From an uncultured Gammaproteobacteria bacterium (lineage in GTDB: Bacteria; Pseudomonadota; Gammaproteobacteria; GCA-002705445; GCA-002716945), in assembly GCA_902628335.1 (NCBI GenBank), contig CACOMO010000002.1, forward strand, positions 1 to 64,000: a stretch of 64,000 bases of DNA, written 5' to 3'. The notes beneath the pieces were generated by a model that did no database searches, was not told where the DNA came from, and worked only from the letters and a program-made list of their open reading frames with translations. The position numbers and the translations under genes were made by a program. Shown one piece after another: positions 52,467-61,755 of this stretch (position 1 is its first letter; each line of letters begins with the position of its first letter).

Positions 52467-54120
52467 CCTTATATCGTACCCAGTTGTCTATCTAGTACTC
52501 GGTGCTGTAGCAATATTCCTGAGACCAAAGTTTGCTAATACGATTGGAATGCTATCTATAATCTCCTCAATGCTCTGTCTATTAATAGTGTCTGACAGTC
52601 AAGTATTAAATTATCAAATAATGTCATTTGATAATGTATTTTATGAAATTAGTGATTTGTCATTTTTATTTTGCGTTGTGTTTTTGACTATTGGTTTATT
52701 TGGAAAAATCTTCTCTGTTTACAGAGAAAATAGTAGTGAAAAAGGGTATGTGCTTCTCTATATTGCTTCTGCTTTAGGTGTTGTACTATCTGGAGATTTC
52801 CTAACACTTTATGTATTTTGGGAAGCAATGGCCATAACATCGACATTTGTTATTTGGTCAACTAAAAATCAGCTTTCTTTAGATAGTGGTAATAGATACA
52901 TAATTCTCCATCTGATTGGTGGGTTGATTCTTCTTGTAGGACTTATTGGTCTGTATGGTCAAACTTATGATTTAACGATTCGTGAGATTTCTCTCAATAC
53001 TTGGTACAGCTGGTTTATATTAATTGGTTTGTTACTCAATGCAGGCGCTCCTCCATTCTCACAATGGATACCTGATGCTTACCCAGAGGGGAGCTACTCC
53101 TCATCAGTTTTCTTATCTGCTTATACCACCAAAACAGCTGTGTATGTTCTCATTGTGACATTTGCTGGTAATAGTATTCTAATTTACATAGGTATTTATA
53201 TGATTCTTTATGGCATCGTTTACGCTCTTTTGGAAAATGATATCAGGAGGATTTTGTCCTATAGTATTGTGAATCAAGTAGGATTTATGATCGTGGGTAT
53301 TGGAATTGGGACAGAACTTGCAATAAATGGTACATCTGCACATGCATTTTCTCATATTATCTATAAAGGTCTTCTCTTGATGTCTGCTGGAAGTGTTCTT
53401 TACGTAACAGGTAAAAGAAAATGTACGGATGTCGGAGGTTTATATAAAACCATGCCAATAACTGCAGCATGTGGAATAATTGGAGCTTTTGCAATTTCGG
53501 CATTTCCCTTTACATCTGGGTTTATCTCAAAATCAATGATTGTAGAGTCAAGCTATATAGAGGGGCTAGAAATTATTTGGTATTTTCTCTTGATTGGATC
53601 GGCAGGTGTTTTTCTACATGCAGGGATAAAATTTCCATGGTTCGTATTTTTTCACAGAGATAGAAAACTTGAGGCTACTGATCCACCAATTTTTATGATA
53701 GTACCTATGGTTTCATTATCCTTTATATGCATAATACTTGGGATATTTCCAAATCTACTCTACATTTTACTACCATACAGTGTTGATTATATCCCATATA
53801 CAGGAAATCATATCGTATCACAGTTACATCTACTATTATTTTCTGGTCTAGCTTTTTTTATGGCATTGAAGTATCTTGAGAGAACACTTACTATAACATT
53901 AGATATAGATTACCTATATCGTAGGAAATATACTTTCATAAAGATAATATTTTCGAAAATTGTTAGTTATTTTGTATCAATTATAGAGCACTTTAAACAC
54001 ACAAAAATAAATAAAAATCTATATCTAATAGAAAATACATTACTTAATCAGTCATCAATATCGATTATGTTATCAGTAATTACTACTATAATTATTTTGG
54101 TTTTCTTGTTGAATATATAA
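52459..54120 (+). CDS. Antiporter large subunit D, copy 3 (NuoN/NuoL-like)
   Basis: Third and longest large subunit (553 residues). LYVFWEAMAITSTFVIW has the conserved glutamate; GAPPFSQWIPDAYPEGSYSSSVFLS and ENDIRRILSYSIVNQVGFM are family motifs. The C-terminal tail, from about residue 480, adds an amphipathic stretch and one more helix (SIMLSVITTIIILVFLLN), a possible version of the long lateral helix of NuoL/MrpA. It closes the operon and ends one base from the convergent pmbA stop. Confidence 0.88.
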   Translation: MIDLISYPVVYLVLGAVAIFLRPKFANTIGMLSIISSMLCLLIVSDSQVLNYQIMSFDNVFYEISDLSFLFCVVFLTIGLFGKIFSVYRENSSEKGYVLLYIASALGVVLSGDFLTLYVFWEAMAITSTFVIWSTKNQLSLDSGNRYIILHLIGGLILLVGLIGLYGQTYDLTIREISLNTWYSWFILIGLLLNAGAPPFSQWIPDAYPEGSYSSSVFLSAYTTKTAVYVLIVTFAGNSILIYIGIYMILYGIVYALLENDIRRILSYSIVNQVGFMIVGIGIGTELAINGTSAHAFSHIIYKGLLLMSAGSVLYVTGKRKCTDVGGLYKTMPITAACGIIGAFAISAFPFTSGFISKSMIVESSYIEGLEIIWYFLLIGSAGVFLHAGIKFPWFVFFHRDRKLEATDPPIFMIVPMVSLSFICIILGIFPNLLYILLPYSVDYIPYTGNHIVSQLHLLLFSGLAFFMALKYLERTLTITLDIDYLYRRKYTFIKIIFSKIVSYFVSIIEHFKHTKINKNLYLIENTLLNQSSISIMLSVITTIIILVFLLNI

Positions 54121-54121
54121 C

Positions 54122-55447
54122 CTATGTTCCACCAATAGTTACTTTATCTATTAATATGGACCCAGTCCTTATATTACCGCGAATATCATAATCTTTGCCA
54201 ACATGAAGAATATTTTTAAACATTTGTGTTAGATTTGATGCAACAGTAATTCCGGTTACAGGATATTTTATCTGTCCATCTTTAAAATAATAACCAAAAG
54301 CTCCTCTTGAATAATCACCTGTTAATAAATTAGCACCACTACCCATCATCTCAGTAATAATCACTCCCTCATCGACTAGATTAATTAAATTATCTGTTTG
54401 CTCTTCTGATGACTCAACTAGAATGTTTGTTAGTACTCCATTTCCTGTACAATTCAAATTCAGTTTCCTCGCTGAATAAGTATCTAAGAGATAAGTTTCT
54501 AAGATACCTTTGTTTATTATATTCTTACTTTCGGTTAAAACTCCATCTGAATCAAAAGGTCTTGTTCCCATCCCTTCTACGATAGAGGGATCTTCACGAA
54601 TAGTTATAAACTCAGGAAAAATTTCTGACCCTAATTTATCTAGCAAGAAACTTGATTTCTTGTAGATAGCATGACCATTAATTGCACTAAGAAAATTATT
54701 GAAAAAAGATGTGGCGACTTCTGCAGGAAAAATTATAGGGCAAACTCTTGATGATATAGTTTTCGCATTTAACCTTGAAATTGCTCTAGATGATGCTTTT
54801 TTACCTATCTCTTGCGGAGATTCTAGATTTTCATATCTTCTTGTTGACGAATACCAATAATCTCTCTCCATTGCTTGATTATCTCCTGCAAGCATAACAC
54901 ATGATAGTGAGTAATCTGTTGATTTGAAATGACCATACATACCTTCGGAATTTAGTATCAAGCACTCACTATTTGATTGAGAATAGGAGCTACCTTCAGA
55001 ATTACTGACTCGTTTGTCATATTCGAAACCAGCAGATTCACAAATCTTGGTAAGTTCTGTTGCTTCATCTATTTCAAAATGTTTTGGAAAATAGATCCCA
55101 ATATCCTCTGACTCACATGTCGTGAATGATTCTATAGGTAGTCCTTGGCAATTATCTTTTTGAGTGTTGATAGCGATATTGGTCGCTTTATCTAGTGTTT
55201 GTTTAATGCTATCGAATGATAAATTATTAGTAGAAGCGCTACCTTTTTTAAAATCATTATAGACTGTTACAGTAAGTGATGTGTCATTATGATGTTCAAT
55301 ATTTTCAAGTTGATTAGACCTATAATTAATTGTGACACCATTTGAAATTGTCAAATTAAATTGTGCTTGGGTATTTTTATTCATTGAGCTTGTTGTTTTT
55401 AAAATGTTTTCCTTATGCTCTAAAACTCTGTTCCCTGATTCACTCAA
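54122..55447 (-). CDS. pmbA: TldE/PmbA metalloprotease partner subunit
   Basis: Inactive partner in the TldD-TldE protease that degrades unstructured peptides and matures microcin-type precursors. It has no HExxxH, as expected. FKKGSAST, MERDYWYS, ARKLNLNCTGNG, MGSGANLLTGDYSRGAFGYYF and the tail GNIRTGSILIDKVTIGG follow PmbA. The start is TTG (complement of 55445-55447), overlapping the tldD stop (TTGA). 441 residues. Cotranscribed with tldD. Confidence 0.92.
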   Translation of the reverse strand: MSESGNRVLEHKENILKTTSSMNKNTQAQFNLTISNGVTINYRSNQLENIEHHNDTSLTVTVYNDFKKGSASTNNLSFDSIKQTLDKATNIAINTQKDNCQGLPIESFTTCESEDIGIYFPKHFEIDEATELTKICESAGFEYDKRVSNSEGSSYSQSNSECLILNSEGMYGHFKSTDYSLSCVMLAGDNQAMERDYWYSSTRRYENLESPQEIGKKASSRAISRLNAKTISSRVCPIIFPAEVATSFFNNFLSAINGHAIYKKSSFLLDKLGSEIFPEFITIREDPSIVEGMGTRPFDSDGVLTESKNIINKGILETYLLDTYSARKLNLNCTGNGVLTNILVESSEEQTDNLINLVDEGVIITEMMGSGANLLTGDYSRGAFGYYFKDGQIKYPVTGITVASNLTQMFKNILHVGKDYDIRGNIRTGSILIDKVTIGGT

Positions 55448-56874
55448 ACTTCTGTACCTCCTACAGTAATCTCGTCAATTTTGAGTGTAGGCTGACCAAC
55501 ACCAACTGGGACACTCTGCCCATCTTTACCACAAGTCCCAACACCATCATCTAGTTTAAGATCATTCCCAACCATTGATACCTTTTTTAAAACTTCGGGA
55601 CCATTTCCAATTAGTGTCATCCCTTTTATTGGTCTCGTAACTTTACCATTCTCGATTAAGTATGCTTCTGAAGCAGTAAAAACAAACTGACCATTTGTTA
55701 TATCAACCTGACCGCCTGAGAAGTTAGCAGCATAAATTCCATTTTTTACTGATGATATTATATCACCTGGCTCAAAGGAGCCTGGCATCATAAATGTGTT
55801 TGTCATTCTGGGCATTGGCAAGTGAGCATAACTCTCTCTCCTACCATTTCCAGTTGATTTAGTAGACATTAACCTAGCATTCAATTTATCTTGCATATAA
55901 CCTTTTAAAATCCCGTCTTCAATAAGCGTCGTGCATTCAGTTGGAGATGCTTCATCATCAATTGACAATGATCCTCTCCTATTTGAAAGCGTTCCATCAT
56001 CAACTATCGTGCAGTCAGAAGAAGCGACCTTTTGTCCGACACAACCCGAATACGCTGAGGTCTGTTTTCTATTAAAATCACCCTCTAAACCATGACCAAT
56101 AGCTTCGTGAAGTAAAACTCCTGGCCAGCCAGGACCAAGTACTACCGTAGTAGATCCAGCTTTTGAATTAATAGCCTCAAGATTAACCTCGGCTTGTCTG
56201 ATAGCTTCATCAGCAAATTTCCTACTAAAATTTTGATCAAAAATTTGATCATAATAAAATCTTCCGCCCCCACCAGCAGAACCTCTCTCTCTTCTATCTC
56301 CTTTTTTCAGGATAACCATAACATTAAATCTCACCAGTGGTCGTTCATCACTTGCTCTCTCACCGTCACTGTTAATGACGAACATTGAAGTATGGGAAGC
56401 CGCTAAATTAATTATAACCTGCTCAACATCAGAATTTTTTGATCTGATATAAACATCCATTTCCTTTAGAAAAATAACTTTTTTTAAATCGTCGATTCTC
56501 TCGAGAGGTGATCCTGCCTCATAAAGTTTTTTATAATCTATATTTGAGCCGATTTGAAATTTTTTTTCACTTTCAAATGGTGCAATAGATCTTGACATTT
56601 GAGCTGCTCTTGTCAAGTCTCTAAATTCAAATGTATTACTATAAGCAAAACCCGTTTTATCACCAGCAATCGATCTAATACCTACCCCACTGTCTATCAT
56701 TGATGTGCCATTTTTAACAATGCCATCTTCAATTGACCAACTCTCTGAAGCTGAATATTCAAAATAAACATCCGAAAAATCTATTCCCCTCGGGCAAGAA
56801 ACAGACAAGAGTTTTGACAACTTATCATCAGTAAGATTATGTTCTGATAGAATATTTTTAATTTTTGTAATCAT
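55444..56874 (-). CDS. tldD: TldD metalloprotease catalytic subunit
   Basis: Zinc protease subunit. The catalytic motif HEAIGH lies at residues 256-261 within LLHEAIGHGLEGDF, and a later conserved cysteine is in GVGTCGKDGQSVPVGVGQP. ASDERPLVRFNVMV and GSAGGGGR are family segments. The 476-residue length is normal. With pmbA, amidase and yhdP it keeps the gammaproteobacterial yhdP-nit-tldD-pmbA order. The ATG overlaps the stop of the amidase gene. Confidence 0.95.
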   Translation of the reverse strand: MITKIKNILSEHNLTDDKLSKLLSVSCPRGIDFSDVYFEYSASESWSIEDGIVKNGTSMIDSGVGIRSIAGDKTGFAYSNTFEFRDLTRAAQMSRSIAPFESEKKFQIGSNIDYKKLYEAGSPLERIDDLKKVIFLKEMDVYIRSKNSDVEQVIINLAASHTSMFVINSDGERASDERPLVRFNVMVILKKGDRRERGSAGGGGRFYYDQIFDQNFSRKFADEAIRQAEVNLEAINSKAGSTTVVLGPGWPGVLLHEAIGHGLEGDFNRKQTSAYSGCVGQKVASSDCTIVDDGTLSNRRGSLSIDDEASPTECTTLIEDGILKGYMQDKLNARLMSTKSTGNGRRESYAHLPMPRMTNTFMMPGSFEPGDIISSVKNGIYAANFSGGQVDITNGQFVFTASEAYLIENGKVTRPIKGMTLIGNGPEVLKKVSMVGNDLKLDDGVGTCGKDGQSVPVGVGQPTLKIDEITVGGTEV

Positions 56875-57689
56875 TTTTCTATTAATCTAATATGCTCTAA
56901 TACTGGAAATTTTTGTCTAATAGATTGTAATTGTTTTCTATTAATCTCACATTCAATGAATCCATTACCTGATTGTATCCTTTTTAATACTTGCCCCCAA
57001 GGATTAACTATAATGGTATTTCCATGTGTTTGTCTCCCACTGATATGATAACCATCTTGGCATGATGTTACTAAATAACATAAATTTTCTATTGCTCTTG
57101 CTTTCACTAAAGTTTCCCAATGAACTCTCCCTGTTTGCTCTGTAAAAGCTGCGGGTAAAATAAATGTCTCTACTCCGTCTTTGTGTTGCATTCTAAATAA
57201 TTCAGGAAACCTAAGATCGTAACAACATCCTATACCTGTTATCCCTATTGGTGTCTCTATTACTTTTATATCTCGACCATGCTCAAAAGTCTCAGATTCA
57301 TTATAAGATTCATCTACATCAGGAAGCTTTACATCGAAAAGATGTATCTTGTTATATTTATAGACTACATCGCCTTTATCGTTATAGACATAAGTAGTAG
57401 CATTCACTTTTTTAGGGTTATTCGTTTTTGTGGGTATTGTGCCAGCAACAATCCAAATCTTATATTTACTCGCTAAATCCCTGATAAAATCTTGAACATG
57501 ACCGCTACCATCATCCTCAGACTTTTCGAGGAATTCTTTATCATTCTCGGGCATTAATGAGAAGTTTTCAGGTAAGACTACGACTTTCGCCTTAGTTTTT
57601 GATATTTGTTCAAATATCTCCGATACTACGAGCAAATTTGCTTGTGTGTTCGGACCTGAATTAAGCTGTATTGTGGCTATGTTAGACAT
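56871..57689 (-). CDS. Nitrilase-superfamily amidase (deaminated-glutathione-amidase-like)
   Basis: C-N hydrolase of 272 residues with the catalytic triad Glu41 (VVLPENFSLMP), Lys114 (YNKIHLFDV) and Cys156 (GIGCCYDLRFPEL). The pattern follows Nit1/YbeM-type enzymes that clear deaminated glutathione. Its steady place between yhdP and tldD in many Gammaproteobacteria supports a housekeeping repair role. An extra cysteine (155) sits beside the nucleophile. Confidence 0.85.
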   Translation of the reverse strand: MSNIATIQLNSGPNTQANLLVVSEIFEQISKTKAKVVVLPENFSLMPENDKEFLEKSEDDGSGHVQDFIRDLASKYKIWIVAGTIPTKTNNPKKVNATTYVYNDKGDVVYKYNKIHLFDVKLPDVDESYNESETFEHGRDIKVIETPIGITGIGCCYDLRFPELFRMQHKDGVETFILPAAFTEQTGRVHWETLVKARAIENLCYLVTSCQDGYHISGRQTHGNTIIVNPWGQVLKRIQSGNGFIECEINRKQLQSIRQKFPVLEHIRLIEK

Positions 57690-57720
57690 AATATCTCTCC
57701 AAATATAAGCCTAGGATATA

Positions 57721-60700
57721 TTAATTCTCTATTTGTTTAAATGGTTCTAATAATATTATTTCAGGATCAGACCAAGATCCTGTTATAGAGTACTCAACAG
57801 CAGCGAGTTCATTTGTATCTATACCTATCTGCTTTAGAACCTTATCGTAGAAAATAGATGCTACAGCCCCGATTGGTCCCCCCAATAACGTTCCTGATAT
57901 TAGACTCATTGATGATAAGTCGGGAACGTATACAAGTTTATGATCGTGTGTCTCTTTTTTTAGATCTGAAATGCCGTTGATTGTCATCTCTCCAAAAGTA
58001 CCCGTTAGATTCAATGACTTAACATTAGAGGTAGAGTCGAGAAATGCAAATTCACCAGTCATTTGATCAAAAGACAGACCAGAAGAGAAAAAATCACTGA
58101 AGTCCAGGGAAAGTCTTTTTTGTAGAGATGCAATACTAAATAATCCTAGTAATTGACCAATAACTTTTGTTTCCCTTGTCACTTGAAGAAAGTCACCATC
58201 CTTTAAATCAAGAATTATTTTTCCATCAAAATTTTTTAAAGAAAAAGTCTCAGGAGAATTAGGCCATTGTCCAATTAATCTAGAATTCAACTTTCCCTTT
58301 TTAATGAGGTTTTTATATCCGAAGTTATCTAACGATTTTCCGAAGTTTGTACTATTGAAGTTACCATCAAAGAATGTCATTTGTCCGGCGGTATTATCAA
58401 GCCATTTACCTTGTCCATTCATCGTTAAATAATCATTTGCAAAAGAAATTTTATCAATAGATACTCCATCAGTATGCATAGATGTTTGCAAATTAAAATT
58501 ATTAAAGAAACTATCATATATTTTTAGTTTTTTAATTTGTAGTTTCACTGGCAGATACTCTCTAGGATCTGCAATACCACTAAATTGATTAAGATCAAAA
58601 TATTGTAATTTAGCAAGTATTTTATTCTTATCTGTTATGTTATTAGGAATTTTAACATTACCTCTCAGAAATGGTGATACTATATTGATATTCATAATTT
58701 CTAGTTCATTAGAGATTCTCATATCATAAACATCATATGAAATATCAAAATATCCTCTATCTTTCATAAGATCACTCTTTACTAATAACTTTCTCTCTTC
58801 GTTTTTATTTTTTTTTAGAGGACTAAACAAATCAAGTTTAAATCCAATCATGTCACTCCTAATCTCTCCTATCAAAGAGGGATTTTTAGATTTAGTGTAC
58901 TTTAAACTAATGGTTGATTGAGCCTCTCCATCTAACGAATTTAGTAATTTCATTTTTACTACAGACTTAATATTTTCCGAGGATAGTAATCCAGTTGCAG
59001 TAATTCTATAGAAAAGATCACCTCTACTAATTCCGCTGTCAACTTTTAACTTATATTTATCGTTATTTAGCATCACTATACTCTCGTTAGCTAATACTAA
59101 TTTATCTAGAAATGCTACTTTATATCTATCACTAGAAACAAAAATATTTTTTGAGCTGTTCTTTAATGAAAAACCATCAAATTCGATTATCCCATAATTT
59201 TTAAACTTTGATTTATTTTTCATCATGACAAACTCTAATGAATAACCAGAATTAATCACATAGTTCTTATTTAGACTAATATTTTGAAAAAAATTTTGCT
59301 CCTTCAGTAAGTCGAGATTACCGTTGGTAACAAATCTGAGATTGTATGAATCTTTTGATATTTTCCCACTTAAGTTTAAAATCTGTTGATCATTAATATT
59401 AATATCATCTGAATATATCTTTATACTATTTGGACGAATTTTGAAGATCATTGACCCAGAGAGATTATTTAGACCTAGTAAAAATTTATTATCTTCAGTT
59501 ACAGATAATTCTGACGAAGATGTTCTTAAAATACCTGAGTTTCCATTACCAATCACAACACCATTAAGTCCATTAATAAAATATTTCCCACTGGACAAGT
59601 TCGTACCAATATCTCTATATGAAAATTCATAATTAAAGTTTAGAATAGATTGAAGATTAGCTAGTACAATATTTTCAAGATATCCTCTCTGACTAAGCGT
59701 GTTATCAGCGAACAATAACTTGTCTTTTTTGGAAAATAAATTTTCATATAAACTTATTGCTGTTTTAACGAATATTTTTTTGACTTTGATATTATCCAGA
59801 CGATTATTTTTCAATTCTAGTGATACCTCATTATTCTCATAATCAAGATTGTCAATATTCATATTCAATCTATCAAATGTAAATAATCTTTTTTCATTTA
59901 GATGTTCATATTTGAATCTAAAATTACCATCATTGATTTTGTGTAACTGGTTTGTTGAACTACTTGATAGATAGGCATTGTCAAATTTTACATTACCATT
60001 ACTTTGTTTTAATTTGTTATTCTTAATTTCAGCCCATAGTGTAAAATTTAGATTATTTAAGGATAATGTAATATCACTAGAAATTAGATCATCATAACTA
60101 TGATCTACATTAGCACCTTTGAGGTAAAGTGATCCGCTAAATTTTTTATTATCAATGGTAAATCTAGAGGCTAGGTGAAAAATTTGCTTATCATTATTAC
60201 GATTAAACGTTGTAAATAGATTATATGAATCAGAACCATCAAAAATCACTGCATTTAAATTTCTTAAATTATACTTCTCTCCAGTATTTGAGTTATATAG
60301 ATTTATAATTGAATTGGACAATCTAAATTTTATTTTATCTTTTGAATATTCTTTCAGTTCTGAATTAAGGTTCGCAAAGACATCATAATCATTGATCAAT
60401 ATTTCGCTTTGATTGAATTGAACTGATAAATTAGATCCTACTAAATCTAATTCTTTAATAGTAAAAAGAGCATGTTCAGATGGCAGCTTTAAGCCGGTTC
60501 TTACGATAAGCTTTTCACTTACTAACAATTGGCTGTCTTGTTTATGTAAAACTAAGTTTTTAATTATAATTGATGGACTTAAACCATTCCATTTTATTGA
60601 TAATGAATCAAAGTTTACTTTTAAATTTGTTCTTTTTTCGAATTCACTTTTTATATTATCTTTGTAATATCTATAAATAACATCAGTATTCTCTGTAATT

Positions 60701-60771
60701 ATAACAACCGAAAAAACTAATATTAAAAGAATACCCAAGATTTTTGAGAGATATAAAAATATTCTGCTCAT
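57721..60771 (-). CDS. yhdP: YhdP, AsmA-like envelope lipid-transport protein
   Basis: Large inner-membrane-anchored protein of 1016 residues: one N-terminal helix (about 8-28), then a long periplasmic beta-groove region (DUF3971/AsmA type) ending in the conserved segment GTLLGGPIGAVASIFYDKVLKQIG and YSITGSWSDPEI. In E. coli YhdP (1266 residues) helps carry phospholipids to the outer membrane. This copy is shorter, in keeping with a reduced genome. It lies four bases after rsfS. Confidence 0.88.
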   Translation of the reverse strand: MSRIFLYLSKILGILLILVFSVVIITENTDVIYRYYKDNIKSEFEKRTNLKVNFDSLSIKWNGLSPSIIIKNLVLHKQDSQLLVSEKLIVRTGLKLPSEHALFTIKELDLVGSNLSVQFNQSEILINDYDVFANLNSELKEYSKDKIKFRLSNSIINLYNSNTGEKYNLRNLNAVIFDGSDSYNLFTTFNRNNDKQIFHLASRFTIDNKKFSGSLYLKGANVDHSYDDLISSDITLSLNNLNFTLWAEIKNNKLKQSNGNVKFDNAYLSSSSTNQLHKINDGNFRFKYEHLNEKRLFTFDRLNMNIDNLDYENNEVSLELKNNRLDNIKVKKIFVKTAISLYENLFSKKDKLLFADNTLSQRGYLENIVLANLQSILNFNYEFSYRDIGTNLSSGKYFINGLNGVVIGNGNSGILRTSSSELSVTEDNKFLLGLNNLSGSMIFKIRPNSIKIYSDDININDQQILNLSGKISKDSYNLRFVTNGNLDLLKEQNFFQNISLNKNYVINSGYSLEFVMMKNKSKFKNYGIIEFDGFSLKNSSKNIFVSSDRYKVAFLDKLVLANESIVMLNNDKYKLKVDSGISRGDLFYRITATGLLSSENIKSVVKMKLLNSLDGEAQSTISLKYTKSKNPSLIGEIRSDMIGFKLDLFSPLKKNKNEERKLLVKSDLMKDRGYFDISYDVYDMRISNELEIMNINIVSPFLRGNVKIPNNITDKNKILAKLQYFDLNQFSGIADPREYLPVKLQIKKLKIYDSFFNNFNLQTSMHTDGVSIDKISFANDYLTMNGQGKWLDNTAGQMTFFDGNFNSTNFGKSLDNFGYKNLIKKGKLNSRLIGQWPNSPETFSLKNFDGKIILDLKDGDFLQVTRETKVIGQLLGLFSIASLQKRLSLDFSDFFSSGLSFDQMTGEFAFLDSTSNVKSLNLTGTFGEMTINGISDLKKETHDHKLVYVPDLSSMSLISGTLLGGPIGAVASIFYDKVLKQIGIDTNELAAVEYSITGSWSDPEIILLEPFKQIEN

Positions 60772-60774
60772 TTT

Positions 60775-61113
60775 TTAATTTGAATGAACCCCAGAATTAA
60801 TGCTTTCATCCCATAGCTTCTCCAAAGAGAAAAATTCTCTTGCTGTAGGATGCATTACGTGAACTAAAAGGTCGCCATAATCTATTAAAATCCACTCTGA
60901 TTGATTATAGCCCTCTATGCCAAGTGGTTTAATCTTATCCTTTTTCAATTTATCTATCAGATTATCTGCGATTGCCTGAATATGTCTAGTCGAGCGTCCA
61001 GAAGCGATCATCATGAAATCAGTGACTGAAGATTTATCTTTTACATCTAGAATAGAAATATCCTCAGCTTTGTTATCCTCTAAAATATTTTGTACGTTAG
61101 ATAATAATTTCAT
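60775..61113 (-). CDS. rsfS: Ribosomal silencing factor RsfS
   Basis: Binds ribosomal protein uL14 and blocks subunit joining when nutrients run short. DVKDKSSVTDFMMIASGRSTRHIQAIA, GIEGYNQSEWILIDYGDLLVHVM and REFFSLEKLW are the family motifs. 112 residues. Directly after nadD, its near-universal partner. Confidence 0.95.
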   Translation of the reverse strand: MKLLSNVQNILEDNKAEDISILDVKDKSSVTDFMMIASGRSTRHIQAIADNLIDKLKKDKIKPLGIEGYNQSEWILIDYGDLLVHVMHPTAREFFSLEKLWDESINSGVHSN

Positions 61114-61115
61114 TA

Positions 61116-61754
61116 CTAATAAATCTTATGCAGAGCTAACCACTCTTGTAAATCCTTATCCACGAGTCCTTCGACCGATTGGTTATTTTTCAATTTTTCT
61201 CTTACCATGCTTGATGAGATTTTGATTTCCATAGCATCTTCATACAATATATTACCATATCTTTTACTATCAAATACAGTAACGTCTTTTGTGATTTTCT
61301 CAGATAGAAATTTGGGCGTACTTTTCACAAGGTCATCAAAAGGGTGCCCATCTCTTTTTAGAATGATAATATTACAAAAATCTAAAATTTGCTTATATTC
61401 TTTCCACGCTGATAAGGTATGGAAAGCATCAGAACCTAAAATTAAAACTAAATCTGCTTTTGAGAATTCTTGTCGAAGCGATCTCAAAGTATCAACTGTA
61501 TAAGATGTACCTTTTCTTTGAATTTCACGTAAATCTATTTTTAAATTATGTTTATCCAAACTGATATCCAACATTTTTATTCTTTGTTCAGGAGTCGCGA
61601 CAATTTTTTTTGTAGAATTAGTAATAAATGTAGGTATAAATATTATCTCGTCAAAATTATGAGATTTTTTAATTTCCAACAGAGTTGTAATGTGTCCCAA
61701 GTGAACTGGATCAAATGATCCACCGAAGATACCAAGCTTTTGTTTAGAGTTCAT
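61116..61754 (-). CDS. nadD: Nicotinate-nucleotide adenylyltransferase
   Basis: Forms nicotinate adenine dinucleotide from NaMN and ATP. GIFGGSFDPVHLGH (residues 8-21) holds the HxGH nucleotidyl-transfer motif, LILGSDAFHTLSAW the middle of the active site, and ISSSMVREKL the second ATP motif. 212 residues. With nadC at 46141 the window carries two of the NAD-synthesis steps. Confidence 0.95.
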   Translation of the reverse strand: MNSKQKLGIFGGSFDPVHLGHITTLLEIKKSHNFDEIIFIPTFITNSTKKIVATPEQRIKMLDISLDKHNLKIDLREIQRKGTSYTVDTLRSLRQEFSKADLVLILGSDAFHTLSAWKEYKQILDFCNIIILKRDGHPFDDLVKSTPKFLSEKITKDVTVFDSKRYGNILYEDAMEIKISSSMVREKLKNNQSVEGLVDKDLQEWLALHKIY

Positions 61755-61755
61755 T

